Notes: generated by a model from the sequence alone, not told the origin. Positions 18,233-27,685 are shown, counted from the first letter of the stretch. The stretch is 64,000 nucleotides of DNA from CAVQKZ01 sp963837325 (GCA_963837325.1 CAWIMV010000002.1:1335952-1399951), one strand, 5' to 3'. Numbers and translations are program-made.

Positions 18233-19317
18233 ACCGTCCGGGCGTTGCCCTCGAACAGCGCCTCGTGGGCGTCGTTGATCCACTCCAGCCGCGCGCCCGC
18301 GTCGGTGAGATCCTGCTCGACCTGGCGCCACGCGTCGTTGAGCACGGTGCAGCCGAACCAGTGGGTCTCCGGGGCGCCATGCCCGTCGCTGCCCAGCAGC
18401 AGCCGTTCCGTCGGCGCGACGTCGAGCATGCCCAGCAGCCGGGCCGCCGTGCCCACGGGTGCGAACAGGTTCGACAGCGACAGCTCCAGCCAGACGTTGG
18501 CCTTGGTTGCGGCCAGGTGGGCCGACTGCTCGTGCCATGGGAACGAGCCGTGGATGAGCACGACCTTGCCGGCCTGGCCTTCCGGCGTGCGCAGCAGGTC
18601 TTCGAGCAGCAACGGGTCGGACTCGGCCAGCCGCAGCTCGGAATCGCCGAACCCGGTGTGGAACTGCACGGGCTTGTTCAAGTCGGCGGCCCGGGCCAGG
18701 ACGTGCCGCATGACCAGATCGCGCAGTGCCTTGCCCCGTCGCCGAACCGGCCCGGCCGGCTCTGCGTCCAGCTCTCGCTGGGCCGTCTCGACGTCGACGG
18801 TCGGATCGACGGCCAGCCCGGTGCGGTAGGCCAGGATCGTCTTGTACGCGACGCAGCCCTCGGCCGCGGCGCTCGCCATGGCCGCCTCGACGCCCTCGAC
18901 CACCTCGCCCGCCGACGCGCCCGCGCCAATCAACTGGTCGACCAGTAGGTCGATGCGGGCCATCTGCCACATCGGCCGTCCCGCGGCCGCGGCGTACTCG
19001 GCCGTGCGGGCCGGCTCACCCGGCGGCGCGGCCTCGTCGAGCACCATCTCGCTGATGCCGGCGTCGTCGAACAGGAACCGCAACCACGCCAGCCAGTCGG
19101 CGCGGGCGCGTTCGTCGCGAGCCGCCACCGCGTCCTGCGGCTCGACCCCGAGCAGCGCGGCCAGCTTCACCTGCAGCAGGTGCTGGAACAGCCGCCCGGG
19201 GCCGAGGCTGCGGCGCCGTTCCGCCGCAGCCTCGTCCTGACCCACGTCCAACGTGATGCCGGCCAGGTCGAGTGGGGCGAACTCGAGCGGGAACGGGTGG
19301 ACGTGGTCGTCGATCAT
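18217..19317 (-). CDS. FluG-type amidohydrolase (Amidohydro_2)
   Basis: 366 aa TIM-barrel hydrolase. Seen: the metal-binding DDHVHPF at the N-terminus, a FLFDDAGISEMVLDEA segment, a kinked-lysine region CVAYKTILAYRTGL, QFHTGFGDSELRL, VVLIHGSFPWHEQSA and the terminal GSDGHGAPETHWFG. This set matches the N-terminal half of fungal FluG and plant NodGS proteins, whose C-terminal half is glutamine synthetase-like; here that half is a separate converging gene. It is the last gene of a minus-strand operon and its ATG overlaps the permease stop (ATGA). Likely hydrolysis of an amide or gamma-glutamyl compound; not proven. Confidence 0.85.
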   Translation of the reverse strand: MIDDHVHPFPLEFAPLDLAGITLDVGQDEAAAERRRSLGPGRLFQHLLQVKLAALLGVEPQDAVAARDERARADWLAWLRFLFDDAGISEMVLDEAAPPGEPARTAEYAAAAGRPMWQMARIDLLVDQLIGAGASAGEVVEGVEAAMASAAAEGCVAYKTILAYRTGLAVDPTVDVETAQRELDAEPAGPVRRRGKALRDLVMRHVLARAADLNKPVQFHTGFGDSELRLAESDPLLLEDLLRTPEGQAGKVVLIHGSFPWHEQSAHLAATKANVWLELSLSNLFAPVGTAARLLGMLDVAPTERLLLGSDGHGAPETHWFGCTVLNDAWRQVEQDLTDAGARLEWINDAHEALFEGNARTVYALG

Positions 19318-20810
19318 GGGCGGTCGAGTGCCTCCACCAGCTCGCCGCCTTCTTCGCCCAGGATGGACCCGATCCGCGCCACCGATTCGGCCCGGTTGGC
19401 CCGCAGCCAGAGCAGCACCCCGATGCCGATGACCAACCAGATGGCCGTGATGTAGGGCGTGGCCTTGAGCACGCTCGGTGGAACCGGGTAGACCGAGCCG
19501 TACCAGGCGGCACCGAAGATCACCGCACCGATGAGCGGGACCAGCCCGTGCACGAGCGGGTTGAAGCGGGCACTGGTGCGCTTGAAGAACGCGATGCCGC
19601 CGAGGCACAGGCCGATGTAGACCAGGATCACGGCCAGCGTGCCGATCGTCGCAAAGAAGTAGTAGACCGTGAATGCGTCGCTGCCGAATAGCGTCGGGTT
19701 GCCGAAGCCGTAGCCGATAAGGGCCGCGGCCGCGGTCGCGACGGCGGCGATCGTCAGCGTGGCGTTCACCGGGGTCTTGAACCGCGGATGCGTCTTGGCG
19801 AACCACCGGGGCAGCACGCCCTCACGGCCCATTGCGAACAGCGTGCGCGAACTCGCCGTGGCGCAGGCGACGCACACGATGAAGGCCGAGAGCATCGCCC
19901 CGATCTCGATGAGCTTGCCCAGCGTCTTGTCGCCGTAGTGCTCGGCCGCCGGGATCAGACCCCCACCGACCCAGGAGCTCGGGTCCTTCTGCAGTTCGGG
20001 TACGCCGTAGCCGATCGTCGTGGCGTAGGTGATGAACACGTAGAAGACGATGGCGAAGATGACTGAAGCCAGCACCGCGATCGGGACCGCCCGGCGTGGG
20101 TTGGCGGTCTCCTCACCGAAGTCGGCGGCGGTCTCGAAGCCGATGTAGGACGTGACGCCGAGAATCAGCCCGTAGAACACGCCGTGGAAGCCGCCCGACG
20201 TGGTGTGGCTGAACGTGAACGGCGACAACGTCTGGCCGTGCGCGCCGCCCTTGCCGACCACGATCAAGCCGAACACCAACAGCACGAGGACGGTGGCCAC
20301 GCCGATGAGCAGTTGCAGTTTCGTCGTCACGCTGATCCGGATGACCGACAGGACGACGAGGATGATCATGCCGATGATGAAGAACGGGAACCACCACTTG
20401 ACGTCGACGCCGATCAGGTCGGCGAACAGCCAGCCGACGCCCGCCATCGTCATCGGCACGAAGCAGGCGAAGCCGAAGAAGTACAGCCAGCCGGCCAGGA
20501 AGCCCGACTCCTGGCCGAGGCTCCGGCTGACGTAGGTGTAGGCGTAGCCGGCCGCGGCCATGCGGCGGGTGAAGCCGATGACGACGAAGCCCAGCGTCAG
20601 GCAGGCGATGCCGCCGAGCAGGAAGGCGAGCGGGGTCGATCCGCCGGCGGTGCCGGCGACACCCCCCGTGTTGAGCTGCATCGCCATCGCCGGCGAGAGC
20701 ACGGAAATGCTGATGGCGACGGCGTCCCAGGTGCGCAGCGAACCGCGCGCCAGACCTTCGCCTTCGGGCGTCGTCTCGGCGGGATACGCGCGAGAGGTTT
20801 CTTGCGTCAT
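19314..20810 (-). CDS. APC-family amino acid/amine permease
   Basis: 498 aa, about 12 membrane helices. Seen: SISVLSPAMAMQLNTGGVAG in helix 1, GFTRRMAAAGYAYTYVSRSLG, YIGFETAADFGEETANPRRAVP in helix 6 (the APC consensus acidic-Pro-Arg segment) and SRTLFAMGREGVLP. Members import amino acids or polyamines by proton coupling; the substrate here is probably the compound handled by the surrounding enzymes. It starts 62 bp after the SDR gene and is coupled to the amidohydrolase, so I place it in the same operon. Confidence 0.92.
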   Translation of the reverse strand: MTQETSRAYPAETTPEGEGLARGSLRTWDAVAISISVLSPAMAMQLNTGGVAGTAGGSTPLAFLLGGIACLTLGFVVIGFTRRMAAAGYAYTYVSRSLGQESGFLAGWLYFFGFACFVPMTMAGVGWLFADLIGVDVKWWFPFFIIGMIILVVLSVIRISVTTKLQLLIGVATVLVLLVFGLIVVGKGGAHGQTLSPFTFSHTTSGGFHGVFYGLILGVTSYIGFETAADFGEETANPRRAVPIAVLASVIFAIVFYVFITYATTIGYGVPELQKDPSSWVGGGLIPAAEHYGDKTLGKLIEIGAMLSAFIVCVACATASSRTLFAMGREGVLPRWFAKTHPRFKTPVNATLTIAAVATAAAALIGYGFGNPTLFGSDAFTVYYFFATIGTLAVILVYIGLCLGGIAFFKRTSARFNPLVHGLVPLIGAVIFGAAWYGSVYPVPPSVLKATPYITAIWLVIGIGVLLWLRANRAESVARIGSILGEEGGELVEALDRP

Positions 20811-20872
20811 GGCGACGGTCTCCTGTTCTGGGGTGAAGCACCAGCCTGTTTGTTCAGTTGTGGCCTGTTGCG

Positions 20873-21661
20873 CTAGACGTACTTGCCCATACCGCCCGCG
20901 ACGTCGATGCTGGCGCCGGTGATGTAGCTGCCGCGGTCACTGGCCAGCAGGGCGATCAGGCCAGACACCTCTTCGACCGTCCCGAACCGGCCGAGCGGCA
21001 CCTCGGCGTTGGCCAGGGCGGCGAAGAACTCCTCCGGCGAGGAGTCCGGCGCGCGCCGCTGCCGGATGTTCTCCCACTGCGCGGTGACGACGAAGCCGAT
21101 GTTGACGCTGTTGACGAGGATGCCCTCGGGCCCGTACTGCTGGGCCAGCGCTTTGGTCAGGTTGAGGCAGGCGGCCCGGTTGACCGTCGTCGCGAAGAAC
21201 GCCGGGTCGGGGTAGCGGGCGTAGACCGCATTCACGTTGATGATCCGGGGGGCGCCGCTCTCGCGCAGATGCGGCAGGGCCACACGGATGCACCGGATCT
21301 GCGAGAAGAGCTTCACGTCCAGGTCGGCCTGCCAGTCCTCGTCGCTGAGGCTCTCGAAGTTGCCCGGGTGAGCGGCGCCGGCGTTGTTGACGAGGATGTC
21401 GATGCCGCCCAGCTCGTCGGCCGCGCTGCCGATGAATTGCTGCACGGCGTCGGCGTCGGTGACGTCGGCGACGGATCCCAGCACCTTCGCGTCGCCCGCG
21501 TCGGCACTGAGTTCCTTCTCGGTCGCCGCCACTTCGGCGCCGTCTCGGGCGCAGAACGCGACGTCGGCACCCTCCGCGAGCAGCTCGGCGGCGACGGCGC
21601 GACCAATGCCCTTCGTGCCGCCGGTAACCACCGCGCGCCGCCCCCGCAGGCCGAGGTCCAT
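20873..21661 (-). CDS. SDR-family protein lacking the catalytic triad
   Basis: 262 aa Rossmann-fold protein. The cofactor half is normal: VVTGGTKGIGRAVA, a DVTDADAV segment and ILVNNAGAAHPG. The catalytic half is not: where the family has Ser, then Tyr-x-x-x-Lys, this protein reads NVNAVYARYPDP and then Thr-Thr-Val-Asn-Arg before AACLNLTKAL, so Ser, Tyr and Lys are all replaced. The frame is clean on both sides, so this is not a sequencing slip. It ends AGGMGKYV as usual. It may bind NAD(P) without reducing anything, or use an atypical site. Start ATG 21661 overlaps the cupin stop (TGATG). Confidence 0.88.
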   Translation of the reverse strand: MDLGLRGRRAVVTGGTKGIGRAVAAELLAEGADVAFCARDGAEVAATEKELSADAGDAKVLGSVADVTDADAVQQFIGSAADELGGIDILVNNAGAAHPGNFESLSDEDWQADLDVKLFSQIRCIRVALPHLRESGAPRIINVNAVYARYPDPAFFATTVNRAACLNLTKALAQQYGPEGILVNSVNIGFVVTAQWENIRQRRAPDSSPEEFFAALANAEVPLGRFGTVEEVSGLIALLASDRGSYITGASIDVAGGMGKYV

Positions 21662-22098
21662 CAGGCGCTCTCCGGCTCCGTCGCTGACTCGCCGGTGCGC
21701 AGGTGCGCTTTGGCGTGGTCGAGCAGTGTCTTGCGCGGCGGGTTGAACACGTCGACCTCTTGGCATTGCGTCTCGTAGGTGCGCGCGCCGTGCGGCACCC
21801 ACGGCGGCACCACGGCAACGTCGCCCTTGCGCATGGTCCGCACGTCGCCGTCGACGTTGAATTCGAACTCGCCGTCGAGCACGATGACGATCTGCTCTTC
21901 CTCGTGCACGTGGTGGGGCGCGACGGTGTTCTTCTCGAACGAGACGAAGTTGACCATGGTGTGCTCGCCGAGCACTGGTTGGAACTTCAGCCCGGGGACG
22001 AATTCGACCGACTCGATGGCCGAGACGTCGACGTACCGTCCGGCGGCGGTGGGGGTACCGGCGCCTTCGACGCTGAAGTGCTGCTTGTCGCTGCTCAT
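21661..22098 (-). CDS. Cupin-domain protein
   Basis: 145 aa single-cupin protein. Seen: cupin motif 1 APHHVHEEEQIVIVLDGEFEF (His, His, Glu ligands) and motif 2 VPPWVPHGARTY with the fourth ligand His. All metal ligands are present, so an iron or manganese dioxygenase, isomerase or binding role is possible. Start ATG 22098 is inside the aminotransferase stop (ATGA); an apparent longer frame upstream is a shadow of that gene. Function in the pathway unknown. Confidence 0.87.
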   Translation of the reverse strand: MSSDKQHFSVEGAGTPTAAGRYVDVSAIESVEFVPGLKFQPVLGEHTMVNFVSFEKNTVAPHHVHEEEQIVIVLDGEFEFNVDGDVRTMRKGDVAVVPPWVPHGARTYETQCQEVDVFNPPRKTLLDHAKAHLRTGESATEPESA

Positions 22099-23324
22099 GC
22101 GCTGCCTTCTGAGGTAAGGAGGGTGGCGAGTCGGCGGATGCCTTCGCCGATGTCGGCTTCGGTCGCCCGGCTGTAGGCCAGCCGGAAGCAGTTGTTGCCG
22201 CGACCGTCGGTGTAGAACGGCGAGCCGGGCACGTAGGCGACGCCCAACCGGGACGCCGGCGCCGTCAGCGCCCGGGCATCGACGTGCGGCGGTGCGGTCA
22301 GCCACACGAAGAACCCGCCGCGCGGCCGGGTCCAGGTGACGCCGTCGGGCATGTGCTCCTCGAGCGCGGCGATCATGGTCGCGGCCCTCGACTCGTACAG
22401 CCGGCGCGCGCCGACCAGGTTGTCCTGCAGGTGGCCGCGCTCGACGTAGCGGGCCATGAGTAGCTGCCCGAGGGCGCCCGAACACTGGTCGGAGTTCTGC
22501 TTCGCCGCGGTCATGGCCGTGATCAGCGCACTCGGCCCGACGGCCCAGCCCAGGCGCACACCCGGCATGAACACCTTGGAGAACGTCCCGATCTGCACGA
22601 CGACATCAGGACCAAGCGACCACAGGCTGGTCGGCGCGTGCCCGTCGAAGGCCAGGTCGCGGTAGGCGACGTCCTCGGCGATCAGCACGCCATGCCGGCG
22701 GCACAGCTCCACCAGAGCGGCCCGCCGGTCTTCGGCCAGGCTCAGCCCGCTCGGATTCTGGTGGTCGGGGATGACGTAGAGCAGCTTGGGGCGGGGGCCG
22801 TGGGCCAGCGCCTGCTCCAACTCGTCGAGCCGGATCCCGTCGGCGTCGACGGCGACGCCCTCGACCTCGGCCTCGAATCCCGCGAACGCCATGATCGCCC
22901 CGAGGTAGGTGGGGGCCTCGACCAGCACGCGATCGCCGGGGTCGATCAGGGTGCGGGCCAATAGTTGCATCGCCTCGATGCCGCCGCTGGTGATGAGCAC
23001 GTCGTCGGCCTCGACCTGGACGCCCTGGCTCGCCTCGAGCATGCCGCTCACGGCCGAGCGGGCCGGGGGCAAGCCGAGCGTCGGGGAGTACTGCAGGGCC
23101 AGCGCGGCGTCGTTGGCCAGCAACTCTTCGGTCAGTCCGCGGATGACATCGACCGGGAACGTCTCGGGCGCCGGGAACCCGCCGGAGAAGGTGATGACGT
23201 CAGTGCTCGCGGCAAGTGACAGGATGGCCGTGAGCTCGTCGCCGCCGCGGCTGGCCCGACGCGCGAATTGCTCCGGCCACACCAGATCAGCAATTGGTTC
23301 GGACGTCCGCAGCGGTCCACCCAC
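22095..23324 (-). CDS. Class I/II aminotransferase (LysN/MocR-like)
   Basis: 409 aa PLP aminotransferase. Seen: ITFSGGFPAPETFP, LITSGGIEAMQLLAR, VIPDHQNPSGLSL (PLP-binding Asn), AEDVAYRDL and the PLP lysine in GTFSKVFMPGVRLGW; there is no N-terminal HTH, so it is an enzyme, not a MocR regulator. Closest in style to 2-aminoadipate/valine-pyruvate aminotransferases. First gene of the minus-strand operon; GTG start behind GGAGCAGG. A promoter and an inverted repeat lie directly upstream. Confidence 0.9.
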   Translation of the reverse strand: MGGPLRTSEPIADLVWPEQFARRASRGGDELTAILSLAASTDVITFSGGFPAPETFPVDVIRGLTEELLANDAALALQYSPTLGLPPARSAVSGMLEASQGVQVEADDVLITSGGIEAMQLLARTLIDPGDRVLVEAPTYLGAIMAFAGFEAEVEGVAVDADGIRLDELEQALAHGPRPKLLYVIPDHQNPSGLSLAEDRRAALVELCRRHGVLIAEDVAYRDLAFDGHAPTSLWSLGPDVVVQIGTFSKVFMPGVRLGWAVGPSALITAMTAAKQNSDQCSGALGQLLMARYVERGHLQDNLVGARRLYESRAATMIAALEEHMPDGVTWTRPRGGFFVWLTAPPHVDARALTAPASRLGVAYVPGSPFYTDGRGNNCFRLAYSRATEADIGEGIRRLATLLTSEGSA

Positions 23325-23364
23325 GTCGATACCTGCTCCGCATCACTTGGCGTTCTCAGAACGT

Positions 23365-23386
23365 CCTGACGACCTCAGTCGTCAGG
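23365..23386. promoter_or_regulatory. Perfect inverted repeat, probable operator
   Basis: CCTGACGAC (23365-23373), CTCA, GTCGTCAGG (23378-23386): a perfect 9-bp inverted repeat with a four-base spacer. It lies in the only intergenic region of the divergent aminotransferase operon and Lrp/AsnC gene, directly downstream of the predicted -10 of the minus-strand promoter, where a bound regulator would block initiation. The divergent Lrp-type protein is the natural candidate to bind it. Confidence 0.6.
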
Positions 23387-23387
23387 T

Positions 23388-23416
23388 ACTGTACGTATCA
23401 CGAGGGTATGTGACAA
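23388..23416 (-). promoter_or_regulatory. Promoter of the aminotransferase-to-amidohydrolase operon
   Basis: On the minus strand TTGTCA (23416-23411) and TACAGT (23393-23388) are 17 bp apart. Transcription would begin inside the adjacent inverted repeat and run to the GTG at 23324. Confidence 0.5.
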
Positions 23417-23441
23417 GCAAAGCGGGGGTTCCACCTTCCTG

Positions 23442-23999
23442 ATGGCAAAGCAACGCCCACCTCTGTCCAGCTTGGCCGATGTCGCGCCGCCCGCGCACGC
23501 CGTCGTCTCGCTCGACGCGATCGACCGCCAGCTACTCACACTGCTGTCCCAGGACGCCCGCGTCTCGCAACGCCGGCTGGCCCGCGAGTTGCGCATGTCG
23601 CCCCCGGCGATCGGAGAGCGCGTGGCCCGGCTCGAGCGGGCTGGCGTCATCCGGGGCTACCGGGTCTCGATCGACTGGGCCGTCCTCGGCTACGTCACCT
23701 GCTATCTCGCGGTGAGCGCGATGCAGGACGCCGACCAAGGTCAGGTGATGGCCGCCCTGTACGCGCTGCCCGAGGTCGAGGACGTCACCGTCATCACCGG
23801 CTCGCTGGACATGCTGGTGCGGCTGCGGGTGCGCGACCACGTGCATCTCCGCCAGTTCCTGCTGGAGCACGCGTGGCAGATCGACGGCGTGCAGCGGACC
23901 GAGACGTTCCTGTCCCTGGCCGAGTTGCCGAGCAAGGAGCTGGCCCTGACGTTGCTGGCCGAAGGCGCCGATCAAGCGGCCGCGCCGGGGGAGGGCTGA
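23442..23999 (+). CDS. Lrp/AsnC-family transcriptional regulator
   Basis: 185 aa. Seen: an N-terminal winged HTH (LDAIDRQLLTLLSQDARVSQRRLARELRMSP in overlapping parts, residues about 25-75, with IGERVARLERAGVIRGY) and a C-terminal RAM/AsnC ligand domain (VEDVTVITGSLDMLVRLRV). Such proteins sense an amino acid and control catabolic or transport genes. It is divergent from the aminotransferase operon and probably controls it, with the inverted repeat at 23365-23386 as likely site. A 20-residue N-terminal extension before the HTH is unusual but in frame with the only ATG. Confidence 0.9.
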   Translation: MAKQRPPLSSLADVAPPAHAVVSLDAIDRQLLTLLSQDARVSQRRLARELRMSPPAIGERVARLERAGVIRGYRVSIDWAVLGYVTCYLAVSAMQDADQGQVMAALYALPEVEDVTVITGSLDMLVRLRVRDHVHLRQFLLEHAWQIDGVQRTETFLSLAELPSKELALTLLAEGADQAAAPGEG

Positions 24000-24004
24000 T
24001 TCGA

Positions 24005-24325
24005 ATGACGTTGCAGCATGTGGTGCTGTTCAGCTTCCCGACGGATCTGAGCGCCGAGGACTGGGCCGACATGCAGCGGCAGGTGCGATCGTGGCCGAGC
24101 GAAATCGGTGGCATCGACGTCATCAGGCTGGGGCCGTCGATCAACACCGAACGTACCCGCGGGTACCAGTACCTGCTGTTCATGGAGGTGGCGGACGAGG
24201 CCGCGCTGGTCGCCTACCAGCAACACCCGGTGCACAAGCAGTTCCTGCAATGGGTGATCGACCGCGACTGCACACCGCTCGCGTTCGACTACTACCTCGA
24301 CGAGAGCACCGCGATCCTGCCGTGA
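24005..24325 (+). CDS. Dabb (stress-responsive A/B barrel) protein
   Basis: 106 aa ferredoxin-like fold protein. Seen: LQHVVLFSFPTDLS at the start, YQYLLFMEVADEAALVAYQQHPVHKQF and a short tail, the usual Dabb order. Some Dabb proteins are cyclases or monooxygenases; the role of this one is unknown. It lies 5 bp after the Lrp gene and overlaps the next GTG start (GTGA), so it may be cotranscribed with the regulator. Confidence 0.85.
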   Translation: MTLQHVVLFSFPTDLSAEDWADMQRQVRSWPSEIGGIDVIRLGPSINTERTRGYQYLLFMEVADEAALVAYQQHPVHKQFLQWVIDRDCTPLAFDYYLDESTAILP

Positions 24326-24705
24326 GCCCGTCGTCGTCGCGAGATCCGGTCGAGCGGCTGCGGCGCATCTGCTTAGCCCTGCCGGAGGTCAACGAGCGGC
24401 TCAGCCACGGGTCGCCGTCGTTCTTCGTGCGCGACAAGAAGCAGTTCGTCTCGGTCGACGACCATCATCACGGGGTCGACCATCTGGGGTTCTGGTGCGC
24501 GGCGCCGGCCGGAGCCCAGGAGGCTCTCATCGCCGACAACCCGGACCAGTACTTCCGGCCGCCGTACGTGGGGCACCGCGGCTGGGTGGGCGTGCGCATC
24601 GACGGCAACCCGGACTGGGCCGAGGTCACCGAGATCGTCCACGATGCCTACCGGCAGGTCGCGCCGAAGGGTCTGAGCGCGCAATTGGGCGCGACTGCCG
24701 GCTGA
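24322..24705 (+). CDS. MmcQ/YjbR-family protein
   Basis: 127 aa, GTG start overlapping the Dabb stop. Seen: RRICLALPEVNERLSHGSPSFFV at the N-terminus and YVGHRGWVGVRIDG in the second half, the pattern of the MmcQ/YjbR (DUF419) CyaY-like fold. Called DNA-binding in databases on structural grounds only. Ends 24 bp before prfB. Confidence 0.85.
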   Translation: MSPSSSRDPVERLRRICLALPEVNERLSHGSPSFFVRDKKQFVSVDDHHHGVDHLGFWCAAPAGAQEALIADNPDQYFRPPYVGHRGWVGVRIDGNPDWAEVTEIVHDAYRQVAPKGLSAQLGATAG

Positions 24706-24729
24706 GCGACCCGCGTACCCTCGACCGAT

Positions 24730-25818
<1,089 letters not shown>

Positions 25819-25852
25819 CCCATTCCGCCGGGGCCGCCGCGCGTCCCGGTCC

Positions 25853-25998
25853 CGCTTTTCCCCGCTGCTGACCGGTCGTGATCATGTTTTCCCCGCTGGT
25901 GACCGGTTTGGACGCCGCAAACCGAGTCACCAGCGGGGAAAACATGGGCCCACCCGAGCACCAGCGGGGAAAACATGGCCCCACCCGAGCGTCAGCGG
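25853..25998. repeat. Cluster of inverted and direct GC-rich repeats (REP-like)
   Basis: The core TTTTCCCCGCTG appears at about 25856 (imperfect) and 25887; its complement CAGCGGGGAAAA appears twice, at about 25931 and 25962, and a last partial copy follows near 25992. The pair at 25883-25910 and 25918-25946 can form a stem of 28 bp with one bulged A. It fills most of the 233-bp gap between converging prfB and the ABC permease gene, so it may terminate transcription from both sides. Copies two and four are spaced too irregularly for a CRISPR. Confidence 0.65.
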
Positions 25999-26051
25999 GC
26001 GGGGGAGATCACGGACCACGCCCGGCCATTTAAGTACCGACCACGCCCCGG

Positions 26052-26882
26052 CTATTTGAGCAAGAGCGCGCCCAACCGGCGGGCGGTGACGACCAGCCCG
26101 ATGGCGGCCATCACGGCGAAGTAGGCGATGTGGCCGACCATGGCCAGGTCGAGGACGCCGGCGTTGAGCCCACGCAGCAGGGCGATGCCGTGCTGCAACG
26201 GGAGGCATTCCACGACGACGCGCAGCCAGGCCGGATACACCGACAGGTTGTAGAACGTGCCGCTGAACAGGAACATCGGCAGCACCGCCAGCTGCACCAG
26301 GTCGAGATCCTGGAACGACTTCATGTAGGTGGTCACGGCCATGCCGACCGCGCCGAACGCGAATGCGATCAGCAAGGCCGCCGGCAGCATCGCCACCGCC
26401 CACCACGACACGGTCAGGCCCATCACGGCCATCACGATGAGGAACCCGGTGGCGTACAGCCCCCCGCGAATGAGCGCCCAGCCGATCTCGCCGATCGCGA
26501 TGTCGAACGGCCCGAGCGAGGTCGCCAGCATCGAGTCGTACAGCTTCGCGTACTTCATCTTGAAGAAGACGTTCATCGTCGAGTCGTAGACCGCGCCGTT
26601 CATGGCCGAGGACGCGAGCAGAGCCGGCGCGATGAACGCGGTGTATGAGATCGGATGACCACCGGGGCCGACCACGGTGCCGACCAGCTTGTGCAGCCCG
26701 GTACCGAGCGCGAACAGGTAGAACAGCGGCTCGAAGAAGCCGGAGAAGATCACCATCCAGCTTCGGCGATACACCCGGAACGCCCGCTCGAGCACGACGT
26801 GGCTGCGCCCGGCGTACATGCCCTGCGGCAGCATCCGCAGCGCCGTGCTGGCCCGGGCCTCGGGCGCAATCGTGGCGCTCAC
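26052..26882 (-). CDS. ABC-2 exporter permease (NodJ/DrrB-like), second subunit
   Basis: 276 aa, six predicted membrane helices. Seen: VFFKMKYAKLYDSMLATSLGP, the cytoplasmic loop signature of ABC-2 permeases, and PMFLFSGTFYNLSVYPAWL before the last helices. GTG start overlaps the stop of the first permease (GTGA). With its sister permease and the ATPase it forms a drug, lipid or polysaccharide exporter of the NodIJ class; the cargo cannot be read from the sequence. Confidence 0.9.
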   Translation of the reverse strand: MSATIAPEARASTALRMLPQGMYAGRSHVVLERAFRVYRRSWMVIFSGFFEPLFYLFALGTGLHKLVGTVVGPGGHPISYTAFIAPALLASSAMNGAVYDSTMNVFFKMKYAKLYDSMLATSLGPFDIAIGEIGWALIRGGLYATGFLIVMAVMGLTVSWWAVAMLPAALLIAFAFGAVGMAVTTYMKSFQDLDLVQLAVLPMFLFSGTFYNLSVYPAWLRVVVECLPLQHGIALLRGLNAGVLDLAMVGHIAYFAVMAAIGLVVTARRLGALLLK

Positions 26883-27685
26883 TTGGTCAGCCTCACCCGG
26901 AACCGCCAGCGCGCCAGCGCCAGGCCGACGACGACCCACAGCAGCAGGTAGGCGATGTGCCCGACCACCGCAAGCCACGACAGGCCACCGATCGCGGCGT
27001 CGCGCGCCAGTTCCGTGCCGTGCCACAGCGGCCAGAAGTAGGCCAGCCACTGGCCCCACTCCGGCAGCTGGCTGATCGGATAGAACGTCCCGCTGAACAG
27101 GAACATCGGCGTGACGACGAACCGGAACACCATGTTGAAGCCGTTGCCCTCGTTCTCGAGGCTGGCCGTCAGCGCGGCGACGGGAGCCGCGAACGCCACT
27201 CCGGTCAGCGTCGCGGCCGGCACGGCCAGCACGACCTGCCAGCGCGAGGTGCCGCCGAAGCAGGCCATGATCGCCAGGTAGACGGCGGAGTTGAGGAACA
27301 GCCGCAGCGCGTTGGCCAGCAACTCGCCGTCGCAGACCTGCCGGGGGGTCAGCGGGGTGGCGATCATGCCGTGGAACGTGCGCTCCCACTTGAAGCCGCC
27401 CATCAACGGGTAGCTCGCCTCGGCGGCGGCGATCTGCAACGCGGCCGCGGTCAGGAACGCCGGTGCCACGAACACGAGGTAGGGCACCCCGAGCGGCGTG
27501 CCGTTGTCGTCGACGATCGCCCCGAGCCCGATCCCGAGCGCCAGCACGTACATCAGCGGCGTGACCAGCCCGACGATGGCGACACTGCGCCAGAAGCTGC
27601 GAATGACCCGGAACCGGTACTCCACGACCGGCCACACCGAACCGCGCGCGGCACGCGGGGCCGGAGCAACCTCGACGGTGCTCAT
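26879..27685 (-). CDS. ABC-2 exporter permease (NodJ/DrrB-like), first subunit
   Basis: 268 aa, six predicted membrane helices. Seen: YPLMGGFKWERTFHGMIATPLTP and PMFLFSGTFYPISQLPEW, the same signatures as its downstream sister, showing a gene duplication. Start ATG 27685 overlaps the ATPase stop (TGATG). The pair would form a heterodimeric channel. Confidence 0.9.
   Translation of the reverse strand: MSTVEVAPAPRAARGSVWPVVEYRFRVIRSFWRSVAIVGLVTPLMYVLALGIGLGAIVDDNGTPLGVPYLVFVAPAFLTAAALQIAAAEASYPLMGGFKWERTFHGMIATPLTPRQVCDGELLANALRLFLNSAVYLAIMACFGGTSRWQVVLAVPAATLTGVAFAAPVAALTASLENEGNGFNMVFRFVVTPMFLFSGTFYPISQLPEWGQWLAYFWPLWHGTELARDAAIGGLSWLAVVGHIAYLLLWVVVGLALARWRFRVRLTK

Noticed and set aside
25853..25998. 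Possible CRISPR array
   Set aside because: Copies are in both orientations with unequal spacing and no cas genes are near.
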